From Ascoidea asiatica (lineage: Eukaryota; Ascomycota; Saccharomycetes; Ascoideales; Ascoideaceae): DNA of 64,000 nt. Where the stretch lies: NCBI GenBank assembly GCA_001600695.1, contig BCKQ01000006.1:248001-312000 (forward strand), given 5' to 3'. The position numbers were made by a program, and so were the translations under genes. Below, in pieces: positions 53,401 to 63,348 of this stretch; the first letter of the stretch is position 1, and each line of letters starts with the position of its first letter. The notes below the pieces were generated by a model that worked only from the letters and a program-made list of their open reading frames with translations, was not told the DNA's origin and ran no database searches.

Positions 53401-53604
53401 TGAATTTGAAGAATTTAAAGAAGGTGATAATATTTGAGTATTTTGTAAATCGAATAATATTGATTTTGAAGAAAGTGGAAATTGAGATGGATTTTGAGAT
53501 TGGGAAATGGATTGAGATTGAGATTGAGAATTGGATGAGAATATATTTTTTTGTATTGGTAGTAATCTTGTTATTGACAAATAACCTAATAAACAAAATG
53601 CCAT
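50446..53604 (-). CDS. Degenerate P1B-type (copper) ATPase homologue lacking catalytic motifs
   Basis: The 1052-residue frame follows the layout of a Ccc2-like heavy-metal ATPase, but every catalytic motif is altered. Residues about 74-141 look like a remnant metal-binding fold without CxxC. Helices lie at about 176-196, 207-235, 292-312, 487-507 and 533-560. FSPTS (541-545) stands where CPC should be, and HASIVNGIYIK (559-569) matches the following family motif. IFNNLNVLN (586-594) aligns with FDKTGTLT, so the phosphorylated Asp is Asn588. DKPISNAIL (631-639) replaces the HP loop, GKGI (688-691) is kept, and TGDN is absent. FPHEKFEKIKILKQK (866-880) matches the lysine region of the phosphorylation domain, and LGDINVSL (922-929) replaces GDGxND. 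Two C-terminal helices and NNLRL (1038-1042) match the family end. It is probably a non-enzymatic pseudo-ATPase. Confidence 0.82.
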   Translation of the reverse strand: MAFCLLGYLSITRLLPIQKNIFSSNSQSQSQSISQSQNPSQFPLSSKSILFDLQNTQILSPSLNSSNSDLSNDYIIESIKILNSNLINDDLINLIQSEFLKFSSISIKELSLSKNLKNLIIIYNKNLINSKKIHSILNTIQSNSNSNLINNSYNNTFSNYNSINNEFDFDNEINYSFLFYLSIFISILIYISIILSNYYYKASISTYFKFYLYISIDLTFFQQYILGFFIYYNLFFNHSNNNRTATTPTTNIYNFNYNNLSSSNSILGNINNKYFNKNLNHTFNKFFRSFFSINFYLILINNLLIFFVFYQIFNFKIFSNLKILNLVNLNLNIIFAKNYLIQNSNKKILNNFLKYYYKKNINTNNLNNLNTNTSNNNETPITSPSSPINTNNSFNTIIHRSQDSITNISSILNKDKVNNKENANSNTSSNEENLINILNSNIKNYLNFFNLRKTNSSSSLNLNKLNNSINNKHIYQKNYHDILYFQRLIIAILILLIFTFLVYILYFKTYNNIFLDDSLNLNKNNLLNFKIDKIITLLIIFSPTSLLLIEPVLLIVSLHASIVNGIYIKKFNLKIFEDIKKIKILIFNNLNVLNIYNYQNNNVKIFKLFNIWEKSSETWWKIIIASESLIDKPISNAILKNISNNNSYSNLNNINDDNEEYFNKIGKLIQKYNKNNKAKCIYFEDVIGKGIFATIDLDNIRFDVKIGNINLFDKKFIKELNLNEEFVKFINNYNLNLKLSNNINNPNNIREKIKLDSLIYIVINNELSGIFSLVNFDVKQDFTKMMNYLNKEDNNYDVGFMYDKIKTKKNEDYNKHNSNNSSTSLASNSSNSDLDSGEKKQNSDDIYFKILKNFKVNENLIWKNLFPHEKFEKIKILKQKLLLPNSIKDNKFFANKDRDNNNILIINENINNEVDPTLYSTLGDINVSLVSNYKQIYNKNCNLIIIDKHLRNLIFLIELSKLIISTFKNNYLLVLVSKFLVGLIIINPISSVSDMFKDYYGYYYIDRTMRFVNNLNVKITPNLAIVLLVFSNIIILYNNLRLQYVKSFKNMS

Positions 53605-55252
53605 TTTTGATTTATTTTTTATTATATTTTGATTTGATTAAGTATATTTTATAATGATTAGTATATTCAATTTATGAGTAAATTGTAGTTAAGATTGAAT
53701 ATAAAGGGAGTTAAGTATGATTTATATAAAGTAGAATAAATTAAATTGATTCAGATTATCTCTTAAAAGAGAAGAAATTATAATTGCATAAGAATTAGAT
53801 AAATAATAAATAACAAATAATAAATAATGAGAATGAAAGAAGATAAGCTATTTAAAGTAACATTTTTCAGCTTTTGATAAATATGAAATTGAATGAAAAT
53901 TGAATGGAATGAGAAAATAATCAAACAATCAAATAATAAATTTTCTTTAATGTTTTTTCAAAAGGTTTTTAAACCAATAAATTAGTTTTTGTTTCAATCC
54001 TTAGGAAGTTGGAAGTTGAATGAAAAAAGAATTGAAATGAGTTAAGATTTAGATTATTTAAAGGAGTCTAAAAAGAATATAAACAATGTAAGAAACAATG
54101 TTAGAAACAGTGTTAAGAGAATAAACAACAAGTAATAACAAGAAGTATTTAACTCCTGTAACGTTACCAAAGTTACAGACAGAGTAAAATTACGGAAACT
54201 CGTTTAGCAAAGCGAGGTACGAGCGTATAGGCTGAGAGAAGTTAGATGGTGTATACCGAGGCTGCCTGGTGTCAACATGCCAAAGAAGACCCGTCTAGGT
54301 ACTGTGAGGTGTGTATGCAGTAAGTAAATGTATAATATACTTTAATTTAAGTAGACCCGCATTACTGGATATAGACAAATCACATGATAAATTTGACACG
54401 TGCATAATATCCATGTTCATGGCCTCAAACATATCACACGACTTTCACATGACATTAAACTTTTTTTTTTATTTCCAGCTGGATGGTAATAAGGACTCCG
54501 GAAAAGCAGTCCGCCAGCACATGATTCCCCGGATTCTGTTCCTCATTTGACATGGCACAATTGGCGTGAAATGGGCGCACTCGTAGCCATTGCCATTCAT
54601 TGCCTTTGCTTGGCCTTTGCTTTCTTTCTTTGTTTGCTAGTCAAAAGGTTTTCAGTTTCCACTTTCCAGTTTTTGGTCTTTGGTCTTTGGTTTCTGGCTT
54701 CCAGTTTCTAAATTGCAATTGGTTTCCTTGAAAGAGTCTCGAGAAATAGCATTTAGCAACACCGAGAGAAAGAAAACTAAAAACTTACTTCTTCTGATTT
54801 TGCTTCTTTTAAAGCTTCTTTTAAAACTTTTTATTCTTTTTATTCTTCTTCAGCTTTTTCAACTTCTTTTGCAGCCAAAGCTTTTTCTTTTCTATTTAAT
54901 TTCCTCTTCAAAATTAGTACATTGCACCCATCAAATGGTGTCTGTTATCAATTTCATAACTATTTTTTCCTATTGAATAATCTTTTTGTCTCTTACTCTG
55001 TTTATTATTAATAACAATCAGAATAAAATTTAAGAGGTTATTTTATATAAAAATACAAGCAAAATTTCAAATTTTTAAGATTAAAATTTATTATTTATTA
55101 TTTATAACTCAATCTATTTACTTATTTCGAGTTATTTAACTTTGATAAAAGATAAAAACTTATCTTATATCTTATATAATCTATAATCTATAATCTATAT
55201 TCTATAATTTATAATATTTTATATTAAACTAAAGATAAAAACTAAAAAGAAA
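53605..55252. promoter_or_regulatory. Divergent upstream region (pseudo-ATPase / ASG1)
   Basis: It is AT-rich near both starts, with a GC-richer island at about 54150-54770. Sites in the island include ATCACATG (54379-54386), CACGTG (54397-54402), TCACATGA (54445-54452) and GCACATGAT (about 54517), plus CTCCGGA (about 54497). Frames of 79 and 98 codons inside lack features. The 54181-54310 stretch is GC-rich but I could not fold it into a known RNA. Confidence 0.45.
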
Positions 55253-58200
55253 ATGGATTTCAATGACTCAACAACAATAGCCGCTGATCCAACTTCTTCA
55301 TTTTCTGATAATACTACAATTAAAGTTAATTCAAGTGATAATAATGATATCAACATTGACAATAACAATGATAATAATAATGATAATAATATTGATACAA
55401 ATAATGATTCAAATAATATAAATAATATAAATAATATAAATAATATAAATAATATAAATAATATAAACAATGGAAATGGTATAGATAATAAAGCAAATAA
55501 TCCAGGAATTACTAAAAATAATAGAAACAATAATAATAATAATAATGATAATATTCCAATAGCGTCAAATAATGATCGTAATACAAATCCTTTAATTCCA
55601 TTAAATTTATCAAAATTCTCAAATTTACAAAATAATCTATCAAATAATTTATCAAATAGTTTATCAAACTTATCTAACTTATCTAATTTATCAAATTTAC
55701 CAAATTTATCAAATATAAATATTTCAAATATTAATAATTTACCTCAAAAAAGAAGAAGAGTAACAAGAGCTTGTGATGAATGTAGAAAAAAAAAAGTAAA
55801 ATGTGATGGTCAACAACCTTGTATTCATTGTACTGTTTATAATTATAATTGTACTTATATACAACCTTCAAATAGAAAAAAATCAAAATTTACAAATAAT
55901 AATAATAATAGTAATAATAATAGTAATAATAATAATAATAATAATAGTAATAATAACAACATCATCAATAATAACAATAATGAATTAGATTCTCAAAAAA
56001 ATTTAGATAAATTATTATTATCTGAAAATAATAATATTATTACCGCTAATAAAAATGAAAATAATAATGATCAATTTGATAAAGAATCTGTGGATAAAAT
56101 TAATTTAAAATTTAATATATTAAAAAAAATTATTGATTTTATATTACCAGATTTATTCAATAATAACAATAATGAAAAAAAAAATGAGAATGAAATGGAA
56201 TCTCAAAATGATAATAATAATAAAAATGAATCAAAAGTGGAGATTGAAAATGAGAATATAAATAATAATAATAATAATAGTAATGAATCAAAATGTAAAT
56301 CAAAAAGTAAATCTAATAAGAAAGATAATAATAATACAGATATTGATAATGATAAAATCAGTAATAAAGATAATGATAAAGATATAGACAATAAAAAACA
56401 TAAAGATAATGATATTGATAATCAAATTTTACTTTTTGATTTTGATAAATTCAAATTAATTTATAATAACTTATTATTAAATTATAATAATCAAAATAAT
56501 AATTCTAGTTTAAATCCATTGATTGTATCTTCAACTCCAATGAATAAATCAAAATCTCAATCAAATGCAATCTCTTTACCAAATCAAAATTTTATCAAAA
56601 CTGAAAATGATTCATCAAATTTAAATATTAACTTAAATTCAAACTCAAATTCAAACTCAAACTCAAACTCAGACTTAATTAAAAATTTCTTATCTCAATT
56701 AGTTATCAATTATAATAACAACAATAATAATAATATCAATAATCCATTAGTTATAAAATCTGCTGTTCCAAATTTAAAATTATCTCATCCAATTAGTATA
56801 TTATCTAATTCTTCTACTTTAAATTTCGATTCAATTAATAATCAAAATAATAATATTCAAACTTTAAATAATTTAAATTTACGTAATAATAATTCAATTA
56901 ATAATTTAAATACTATAAATACTATTCAATCTATAAAATCAACTCAAATGAATCAATCTCAATCTTTACCAATTAATCAACAACAAAATTTATCTTCTAC
57001 AAATAATCAAAATCAATTATCTAATAATAATCAACTTAATAATCAATTTAATATTAATAATATCGATAATAATAACAACAATAATAATAATATCAATAAT
57101 AGGAATACTAATATCAATAATAATAATTCCCAGTTAAACTATTTAAATAATAATAGTAATATTAATAACAATAATCATAACATCAATTCTACAAATAATG
57201 AGGAACAAAAACAAATTAAAATTACTTTACCTCCATTAGAATCAACTTTATTATTAGTAAATAAAGCTTGTGATAGTTCTTGTTTATTTAAATATTATAA
57301 TAGAAAAAATTTGTTAAAAGTTATTCAAGAACTTTATAATGAAAATAATAATCAATTAATTAATTCAAATCTAAATTTATATGAAAATTTATCAAAAAAA
57401 GAAAAAGAATTAAAATTAAATAGAAATAATAAATTATCTGCTTTAATTTATTCATTTTTATCTGTTGGTGCTTTATTACAAAATGATAAAAATTGTTATA
57501 ATTATTATAATGCTTCATATACTTTATTATCAAGACAAAACATTATTGAAACTAATGATATTACAAATTTAATAACTTTATTTACTTTAATTATTTTTTT
57601 ACAATGTACTGCAAGATTATCAACTTGTTATTCATATATTGGAATTGCTTTAAGATCTGCTTTAAGAATTGGTTTACATAGAAAAATAAATTCAGTAATT
57701 TCTCCAATTGAAGCTGAAAATAGGAAAAGATTATTTTGGTCAATTTACAAAATGGATGTTTATATGAATACAATGTTAGGTTTACCAAGTATATCAAATG
57801 ATGATTTAGATCAAGATTTACCTTGTGAATTAGATGATCAAAATATTACTACTTTTCATTATCTTTTTCAAAATCAAAAAAATAATTTATCTTCAATTGC
57901 AATCTCAAATCAACATACAAAATTAGTTATCATTTTAAATCATATTGTTAAAAATTTATATCCTGTTAAAACTTCAAAATTAGGTACTTCATCTCCAATT
58001 GCTCCTTCTCCTAATGAATCGTCAGCTTTATCAACTATTGCTTCCCCATCCAATCTTAATTTTGGCCATAATTTACAACCACAGCAACAACCTGTTCAAA
58101 ATAATACTACTGATAGTACTCCTGGAACAATAAGTAATCAATCAAGTCCAAGTGTTAATAGTAATAACTTTAATCATTTGAATAATTTAGGTAATTCCGA

Positions 58201-59890
58201 AAATCATGGAGTAATCAATTCAATTTCAAGAAAAATAGAAGCAATGGAAAAAGAATTAAAAGATTGGTTAGATAATTTACCAGTTGAATTAGATCCAGTA
58301 AATAAAAATATCCCCGAAAAATATTATAAACAAAATAGATTACTCTATTTAGCTTTTTTACACATTGAAATTGTATTATATCGTCCTTTTATTCATTTAA
58401 TTTCTCATAAATATCTTTCTATACCGAACGTTAATAGAAAATCCGTCAAAAGAGCTCAATTATGCCTTTCTGCGGCAATTAAAGTAGTTGATCTAGCAGT
58501 TGAAATGTTTGATCAAGGTTTATTGAATGGAGCTTATTGGTTTTCAATTTATCCAATTTTTTATTCAGTTGCTTGTCTAGTTTATTATATTCATGAAAAT
58601 GCAGGAGCTGTTGATTTAAAGACTCAAGAAATTAGAAGCCATGCAGAAAAAGGAAAAGACGTATTAACTAAACTAAGAGATAATTCCGTTGCAGCTTCAA
58701 GAACCTATCATATATTGAATGTAATGTTTGAACAATTGAATAGAAAAACAGCTAGTTATTTCAATGCAACTTATTCAAATGGAGGGAAATCAAAATCAAA
58801 ACAATCAACTCCTGTTTATGAAACCGATTTAGAAAATTATGAAAGAGGTCAAGATAGAAGTCGAAATGCTAACATTAATAACAACAATAATAATAATAAT
58901 AGTAACAATAATAGTAATACTAGAGATACCAGTCGTGATCGTATCCCTAGTGGACCTCAATCTTTGTTTGCATCAAGTTCCAACAGTCAATATAATCCTA
59001 GATCCAATATGTCTAGAAATCCATCAGGAAATAATTATTTTTCAAATTCTCCTAATTCAAATTTTTCAAATAATAACATTAACAATAACATTAATTCTAA
59101 CACGTATAATTCACCAGAAGCTACTCTTAATAATAATATTGAATTACAACTGGAGGCTGCACTTGCTGCGCAAAATCGAGATATTCAAAGTCAAAATCAA
59201 ATTCAAAATCAGAACCAAAATCAAAATCAAAATCAGAACAAGAATAAAAATCGTAATCAAAGAAATAATCAAAATCAAAATCAAAATCAGTTATCTAGTA
59301 GAAATCAAAAACCTAATAACAATTATAATGATGTAAATCAAACTTATCAAGCTGGAATGCTTGATACTATAGATATGCAAATTTTCGGTAGATATTTACC
59401 TCCTTATATGATTCAGAATAATAATGTTTCAAAATCAAGTAAAGATTTTTCTAAGCTTGACTTACCTAATGACAATAATCTAACAACAGATCTTTTGAAA
59501 TATCCTTCCACAACAGATTCATTAATAAGTAATCTTAATCCAACTGGAAATAATATGAATAATACCAGTATGAATAATAATAATAATATCAATAATAATA
59601 ATAACAGTAATAGTAATATGAATAACAATGCAAGTGGTACCATGAGCACTAATATGAATAATAATAACAATAATAAGAATAATAATAACAATAGTAATGA
59701 AGATATTGTTCTTTTAGGTAGTATATATCCTACAACTCAAGGGAATTTTTCAAATCCAAATGCATTACTGAATGAAATTGATAATACATTTAATTTGAAT
59801 GCAGATGAATTAAAGGACTTACCTAACTTAGATAGAGTTTGGGGTGATTATGACCCAGAACTTACATTTAATTTTGACAAAATTCCATAA
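55253..59890 (+). CDS. ASG1: Zn2Cys6 transcription factor Asg1
   Basis: Asg1 is a Gal4-type activator of stress genes. The zinc cluster is [20 protein letters not shown] then [16 protein letters not shown] (about residues 165-207), with Cys spacing 2-6-5-2-6, and KKSKF follows. [10 protein letters not shown] is specific to the Asg1 group. The fungal-specific middle homology domain lies at about 660-1120, including [39 protein letters not shown] and [19 protein letters not shown]. The N-terminal leader (1-160), the segment from the zinc cluster to the middle domain, and the C-terminal third are Asn/Gln/Ser-rich, so 1545 aa is far above S. cerevisiae Asg1 (964 aa). The end [19 protein letters not shown] is acidic and aromatic, like an activation domain. 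Confidence 0.88.
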   Translation: MDFNDSTTIAADPTSSFSDNTTIKVNSSDNNDINIDNNNDNNNDNNIDTNNDSNNINNINNINNINNINNINNGNGIDNKANNPGITKNNRNNNNNNNDNIPIASNNDRNTNPLIPLNLSKFSNLQNNLSNNLSNSLSNLSNLSNLSNLPNLSNINISNINNLPQKRRRVTRACDECRKKKVKCDGQQPCIHCTVYNYNCTYIQPSNRKKSKFTNNNNNSNNNSNNNNNNNSNNNNIINNNNNELDSQKNLDKLLLSENNNIITANKNENNNDQFDKESVDKINLKFNILKKIIDFILPDLFNNNNNEKKNENEMESQNDNNNKNESKVEIENENINNNNNNSNESKCKSKSKSNKKDNNNTDIDNDKISNKDNDKDIDNKKHKDNDIDNQILLFDFDKFKLIYNNLLLNYNNQNNNSSLNPLIVSSTPMNKSKSQSNAISLPNQNFIKTENDSSNLNINLNSNSNSNSNSNSDLIKNFLSQLVINYNNNNNNNINNPLVIKSAVPNLKLSHPISILSNSSTLNFDSINNQNNNIQTLNNLNLRNNNSINNLNTINTIQSIKSTQMNQSQSLPINQQQNLSSTNNQNQLSNNNQLNNQFNINNIDNNNNNNNNINNRNTNINNNNSQLNYLNNNSNINNNNHNINSTNNEEQKQIKITLPPLESTLLLVNKACDSSCLFKYYNRKNLLKVIQELYNENNNQLINSNLNLYENLSKKEKELKLNRNNKLSALIYSFLSVGALLQNDKNCYNYYNASYTLLSRQNIIETNDITNLITLFTLIIFLQCTARLSTCYSYIGIALRSALRIGLHRKINSVISPIEAENRKRLFWSIYKMDVYMNTMLGLPSISNDDLDQDLPCELDDQNITTFHYLFQNQKNNLSSIAISNQHTKLVIILNHIVKNLYPVKTSKLGTSSPIAPSPNESSALSTIASPSNLNFGHNLQPQQQPVQNNTTDSTPGTISNQSSPSVNSNNFNHLNNLGNSENHGVINSISRKIEAMEKELKDWLDNLPVELDPVNKNIPEKYYKQNRLLYLAFLHIEIVLYRPFIHLISHKYLSIPNVNRKSVKRAQLCLSAAIKVVDLAVEMFDQGLLNGAYWFSIYPIFYSVACLVYYIHENAGAVDLKTQEIRSHAEKGKDVLTKLRDNSVAASRTYHILNVMFEQLNRKTASYFNATYSNGGKSKSKQSTPVYETDLENYERGQDRSRNANINNNNNNNNSNNNSNTRDTSRDRIPSGPQSLFASSSNSQYNPRSNMSRNPSGNNYFSNSPNSNFSNNNINNNINSNTYNSPEATLNNNIELQLEAALAAQNRDIQSQNQIQNQNQNQNQNQNKNKNRNQRNNQNQNQNQLSSRNQKPNNNYNDVNQTYQAGMLDTIDMQIFGRYLPPYMIQNNNVSKSSKDFSKLDLPNDNNLTTDLLKYPSTTDSLISNLNPTGNNMNNTSMNNNNNINNNNNSNSNMNNNASGTMSTNMNNNNNNKNNNNNSNEDIVLLGSIYPTTQGNFSNPNALLNEIDNTFNLNADELKDLPNLDRVWGDYDPELTFNFDKIP

Positions 59891-60308
59891 AAAAAATAAA
59901 AGTTTTCTGAATATATTCAGAGCAGAAACAAAAAAACAGAGTGATCTTCAGTCTTAGAAATAAGAAAATTTAACTAAGATATTGATAAAAAGATTAACAT
60001 ATAGATTCAATAGTTTGTATTATATAAATTAATTTTTCATAGATTTTTATGCACATTTTTTTAATTTTTAATATAAACAATTTTAATTTTATTAAACATT
60101 TAATAAAATTTTTGTTTAGATTAAATTTACAAACAACAAAAACAAAATTTCATTCATATAAATATCAGATAAGTTTTACAAAATACTGTCTATTTAAAAA
60201 GATTTAAAACCAATAAAGTTTTGAATATATATAAAGAAAAAAAAAAATATAAATAAACCCACGACCCATTAAATAAAAATTATATATTATTAAAAACGTT
60301 CATATTTT
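59891..60308. other. Convergent intergenic region (ASG1 / SUB1)
   Basis: AT-rich spacer of 418 bp with A- and T-runs; no gene or element recognised. Confidence 0.5.
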
Positions 60309-60983
60309 TCATTCTTCTTCACTTTCATCATCATTAGCTCCTGTGGAGCCAGCAGTTTTAGTAACTTCTTCTTCACTATCGTTAAGATCAAGAAGATCAT
60401 CCATTTCCTCATTCGTAAGTTTGGTTTCCTTGCTATCATCAGAAGAGTTTTTTGAAGAGCTTGCAACTGAAGGAGTAGGAGCAGGTGAAGATATTTTTCT
60501 TTTCTTCACCTGTACTTCATTTTCTACTTTAGGTTTTGTCTTTGCTTTGGTCTTTGATTGAGGTTTAGTCTCAGTTTCAGCACTGTCATGATGATTGTTA
60601 TTACTATTGACGGCAGCTTCATTATTTGAACCTGAATTTGAGCTGGAGCTTAAACTTGATTGAGAGCTAGAAAATCTAGAAAATTTCTTTCCAGATAACT
60701 TTTCTAAAGCATCAGTTATTTGATCTTGTTGTTTCAATAAAGAAATCCAAACATCTTCAGATAATGAAATACCTTTTTTACCAGGTCTGTCTTCTCCACT
60801 TGCTTTATCAGTATAATATTCTCTAATATCAACTAAATTATGTTCATTGAATTTTCTTACACTAACGCGCTTTCTTTTACCAACATCAAAGGTGTAAGTT
60901 GGACCAGAAGGAGCAGGAGATGAATTTTTTGATTCATTGCTGTTGTTGTTGTTATTATATTTTCTTTTCATTTTATAATACAT
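60309..60983 (-). CDS. SUB1: Transcription coactivator Sub1 (PC4 family)
   Basis: Sub1 is the yeast PC4 homologue, a single-stranded-DNA-binding coactivator in Pol II and Pol III transcription. The PC4 domain is near the N-terminus (about residues 29-95): YTFDVGKRKRVSVRKFNEHN, LVDIREYYTDKASGEDRPGK, KGISLSEDVWISLLKQQDQI. The rest is Ser/Lys/Glu-rich with basic runs (KAKTKPK, KKRK) and an acidic end (DLLDLNDSEEEV...DESEEE), as in the longer yeast Sub1 (292 aa in S. cerevisiae). A second Met four codons downstream (60971, MKRKYNNN) is an equally good start. It is convergent with ASG1. Confidence 0.94.
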   Translation of the reverse strand: MYYKMKRKYNNNNNSNESKNSSPAPSGPTYTFDVGKRKRVSVRKFNEHNLVDIREYYTDKASGEDRPGKKGISLSEDVWISLLKQQDQITDALEKLSGKKFSRFSSSQSSLSSSSNSGSNNEAAVNSNNNHHDSAETETKPQSKTKAKTKPKVENEVQVKKRKISSPAPTPSVASSSKNSSDDSKETKLTNEEMDDLLDLNDSEEEVTKTAGSTGANDDESEEE

Positions 60984-61537
60984 TTTGAATAGCTAGTTAT
61001 AAGTTTATTATAAATACAGAAGAAAAGTCCTGGAGAATATAAAGCAGACAATTGAGAGAAGGTTGGAGTAGGGAACTCGATACTTGATAAAAAATCAATT
61101 AAATAATAGGATCTTTCATGAAAATAAATAAAAATGAAATACAATAAAGAACTTATTCAATTGAGATAATCTTGAATCAATGATTATTGCCAATGTGCTG
61201 AGCAGTTTGAATATTGCCCAAGCTCAGAATAAAATAAAATAAAATAAATACCAGAAAAGCGTCGCAGTTTCGAAATGGCAACAAGGTTAAGCAAGCGAAA
61301 TATCCGCATCGGCACATTGTTAAAGTAACTTCCGCGGGTTTCCAATCACGGATACAGTGACAAGTTATTTTAAAACTATCCGTATTTATGGAATTACCGC
61401 GGAAACAATGGTTTCTGCATGCGGTTCTTCCTTGAAATTATTTTGATTTATTGAAAACAATGTTTATTTGAGGAATATTGATTTAAATAAGAGAATATAT
61501 GAACGAAGAAAGAAACAAATAAAAGAAGAAATGAGTT
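60984..61537. promoter_or_regulatory. SUB1 upstream region with paired CCGCGG sites
   Basis: It contains AAATATCCGC (about 61299), TCCGCGGG (61331-61338), CTATCCGT (about 61376) and ACCGCGGA (61396-61403) in a GC-richer island of about 61250-61420. The two CCGCGG cores are 65 bp apart. A short AAAAT run lies at about 61230-61250. Confidence 0.5.
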
Positions 61538-62854
61538 TTAATTGGCTATATCCATTAGATTACGTGTTGTATCGTAAACAACAGAACCACCAGGGATGAA
61601 ACTGATTCCAAAATCTACAATAGGTTCTAAAGTTTTAAAAACAGATCCCACATTTTTTAAAAAATTAGTTTCGCTGAATTCAATCCATTTTTTTTCAATT
61701 ATTTCTAAAGCATTTTCTCCAGATTGAAAAGATATTGCAGATTTATCTAAATCAATTTCAGTTTTCAAAAAATAAATATCTTTTGTAGGTCCAATTACCA
61801 ATGATATGGAATAACTATTATTTCTTAAAACTATAATATACATTTTATTGAGTAATTTATTTGGAGAAGTTCTTCTGAATAAATCACTTAAAGCACCAGA
61901 AATATCACTAAAACTTATTTTAGAATTAAAATTTGAATTATTAATTTTAACTTTATAAAAAGTATCATTAACTCTTCCGAATAACCAATCACTTGTTGGA
62001 CTTGCATAACAATACCCTGCAATTTGTTGACCAACAAACCATAAACAATCATAAATATCTTGATTTAAAGGTAAATTATCAGAAAGATTTAAAATATTTA
62101 TAACATCAACTCGAATCGGTGATTCTGGATTTATATTTTTTGAAATTCTAGAGTTATCTTCAATTAAATTTCTAATATCTTGAAAATATATGGAATTAAT
62201 AATTGAAAAATCAGGCCCATTATTTTCTCCAAACCAAGGTAAATGGAGTGCTCTAGGTTTACCAACATTTAACATTGGATATCTTGGGTTTTGAAATTGA
62301 GTTGGAGATTTTAACGTTTTATTAGACCTACAACTATAACCACCTGTTAAACCTTGACAACCACTTTGAAATGAAATAATTGCTGGATGTTGATCATATT
62401 TAGGATAATCTAATTTCCATAAATCTTTATTTAATGAAATTCCAACACTACAAGTAGTTGAATGATTTTTATTTTTAAGTTTTAAAAAAAAAGTTTTATT
62501 CATCATACCATTATAAGTTTTAGTTCTATAATAAAGATCCATTAAAGCTCCAGAAATAGTTTTAATAAAATATGTATCTGAAAGTTGTGGATTTAAAATC
62601 CATAAATGATAATAAAAATTATTAACTCTACCACATACAACACCTTGATTTAATAAATTCATATAACCTGAAATATGTTCACCAATTGCCCAGATTGTTT
62701 TATAAAATAATTCATTTTGAGGAACACTTTTCTCCGATAAAAATACATCAGTAATTTCAACAGTGAATGGTAATTTGGAAGTGATTCCTTTTCTTACTGG
62801 GTATTGAAAAAGAAGACTTTTGACATCATCATCAGAAATTCTTGGTTCATTCAT
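61538..62854 (-). CDS. Unrecognised protein with two copies of one domain (438 aa)
   Basis: I do not recognise a family. The protein is a tandem duplication. Copy 1 (about 30-165) and copy 2 (about 246-379) share, in order, VEITDVFLS / VDVINILNLS, IWAIGEHISGY / LWFVGQQIAGY, CGRVNNFYY / FGRVNDTFY, ISGALMDLYYRT / ISGALSDLFRRT, a beta-rich KNKNHSTTCSVGISLNKDLW / RNNSYSISLVIGPTKDIYF, and IISFQSG / AISFQSG. The link (166-245) is Cys/Pro/Gly-containing and includes HLPWFGENNGPDFS. The C-terminal 60 residues include a Gly/Ile stretch (VDFGISFIPGGSVVYD). No signal peptide, membrane helix or Asn run is seen, unlike its neighbours. It may be an accessory or fast-evolving gene. The upstream neighbour is a broken frame. 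Confidence 0.8.
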   Translation of the reverse strand: MNEPRISDDDVKSLLFQYPVRKGITSKLPFTVEITDVFLSEKSVPQNELFYKTIWAIGEHISGYMNLLNQGVVCGRVNNFYYHLWILNPQLSDTYFIKTISGALMDLYYRTKTYNGMMNKTFFLKLKNKNHSTTCSVGISLNKDLWKLDYPKYDQHPAIISFQSGCQGLTGGYSCRSNKTLKSPTQFQNPRYPMLNVGKPRALHLPWFGENNGPDFSIINSIYFQDIRNLIEDNSRISKNINPESPIRVDVINILNLSDNLPLNQDIYDCLWFVGQQIAGYCYASPTSDWLFGRVNDTFYKVKINNSNFNSKISFSDISGALSDLFRRTSPNKLLNKMYIIVLRNNSYSISLVIGPTKDIYFLKTEIDLDKSAISFQSGENALEIIEKKWIEFSETNFLKNVGSVFKTLEPIVDFGISFIPGGSVVYDTTRNLMDIAN

Positions 62855-63348
62855 GATTGATAATTTTCTTTTAAAGAAATCACATCAACTATGATAAAGC
62901 TTATTTGATTCAATTTTCTTGAAAATGGTATCTAAAATAATAAAGAGTAAAAAAAAAAAGGTTTTAGAAGTATTTTTTAGTGAAGAAGTAAAGTCGAAAA
63001 ACAGATTTATTTTAATAGATTATTATCTATTATATCTCATTTTAGGATATCATATATCATAAATATCTATCAATATATAAAAATGAACAAACAGAGATAT
63101 CCTACTCAAATCTTGTAAGGTAGCTCAGCCATTTTTTGGATAAACTTTCATAGCCTCAATAAATCGAAGAAATCAAATATCTGCCTAGCTTTACTAAATC
63201 CAAAGTAAGAATGATTGAATCTATTGATTTTGAAGCAAATAAAAATTGATCATTAATTTAAAGGAATTATATAAATTTAATTCAAATTGGGTTGGTTAAA
63301 TTGTTAATGAACTTCTAATAGTGCTGATAATGAGAAGTTAAATACTCA
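62855..63348. other. Intergenic region upstream of the tandem-domain gene
   Basis: About 0.5 kb without a recognisable gene. It is AT-rich near the start codon and less so after 63090. No promoter element is certain. Confidence 0.4.

Noticed and set aside
50446-53604. Loss of ATPase motifs caused by a reassigned CUG codon
   Set aside because: The changed positions (for example Asn588 for Asp) are not Leu or Ser from CUG; no reassignment restores CPC, DKTGT or GDGxND.
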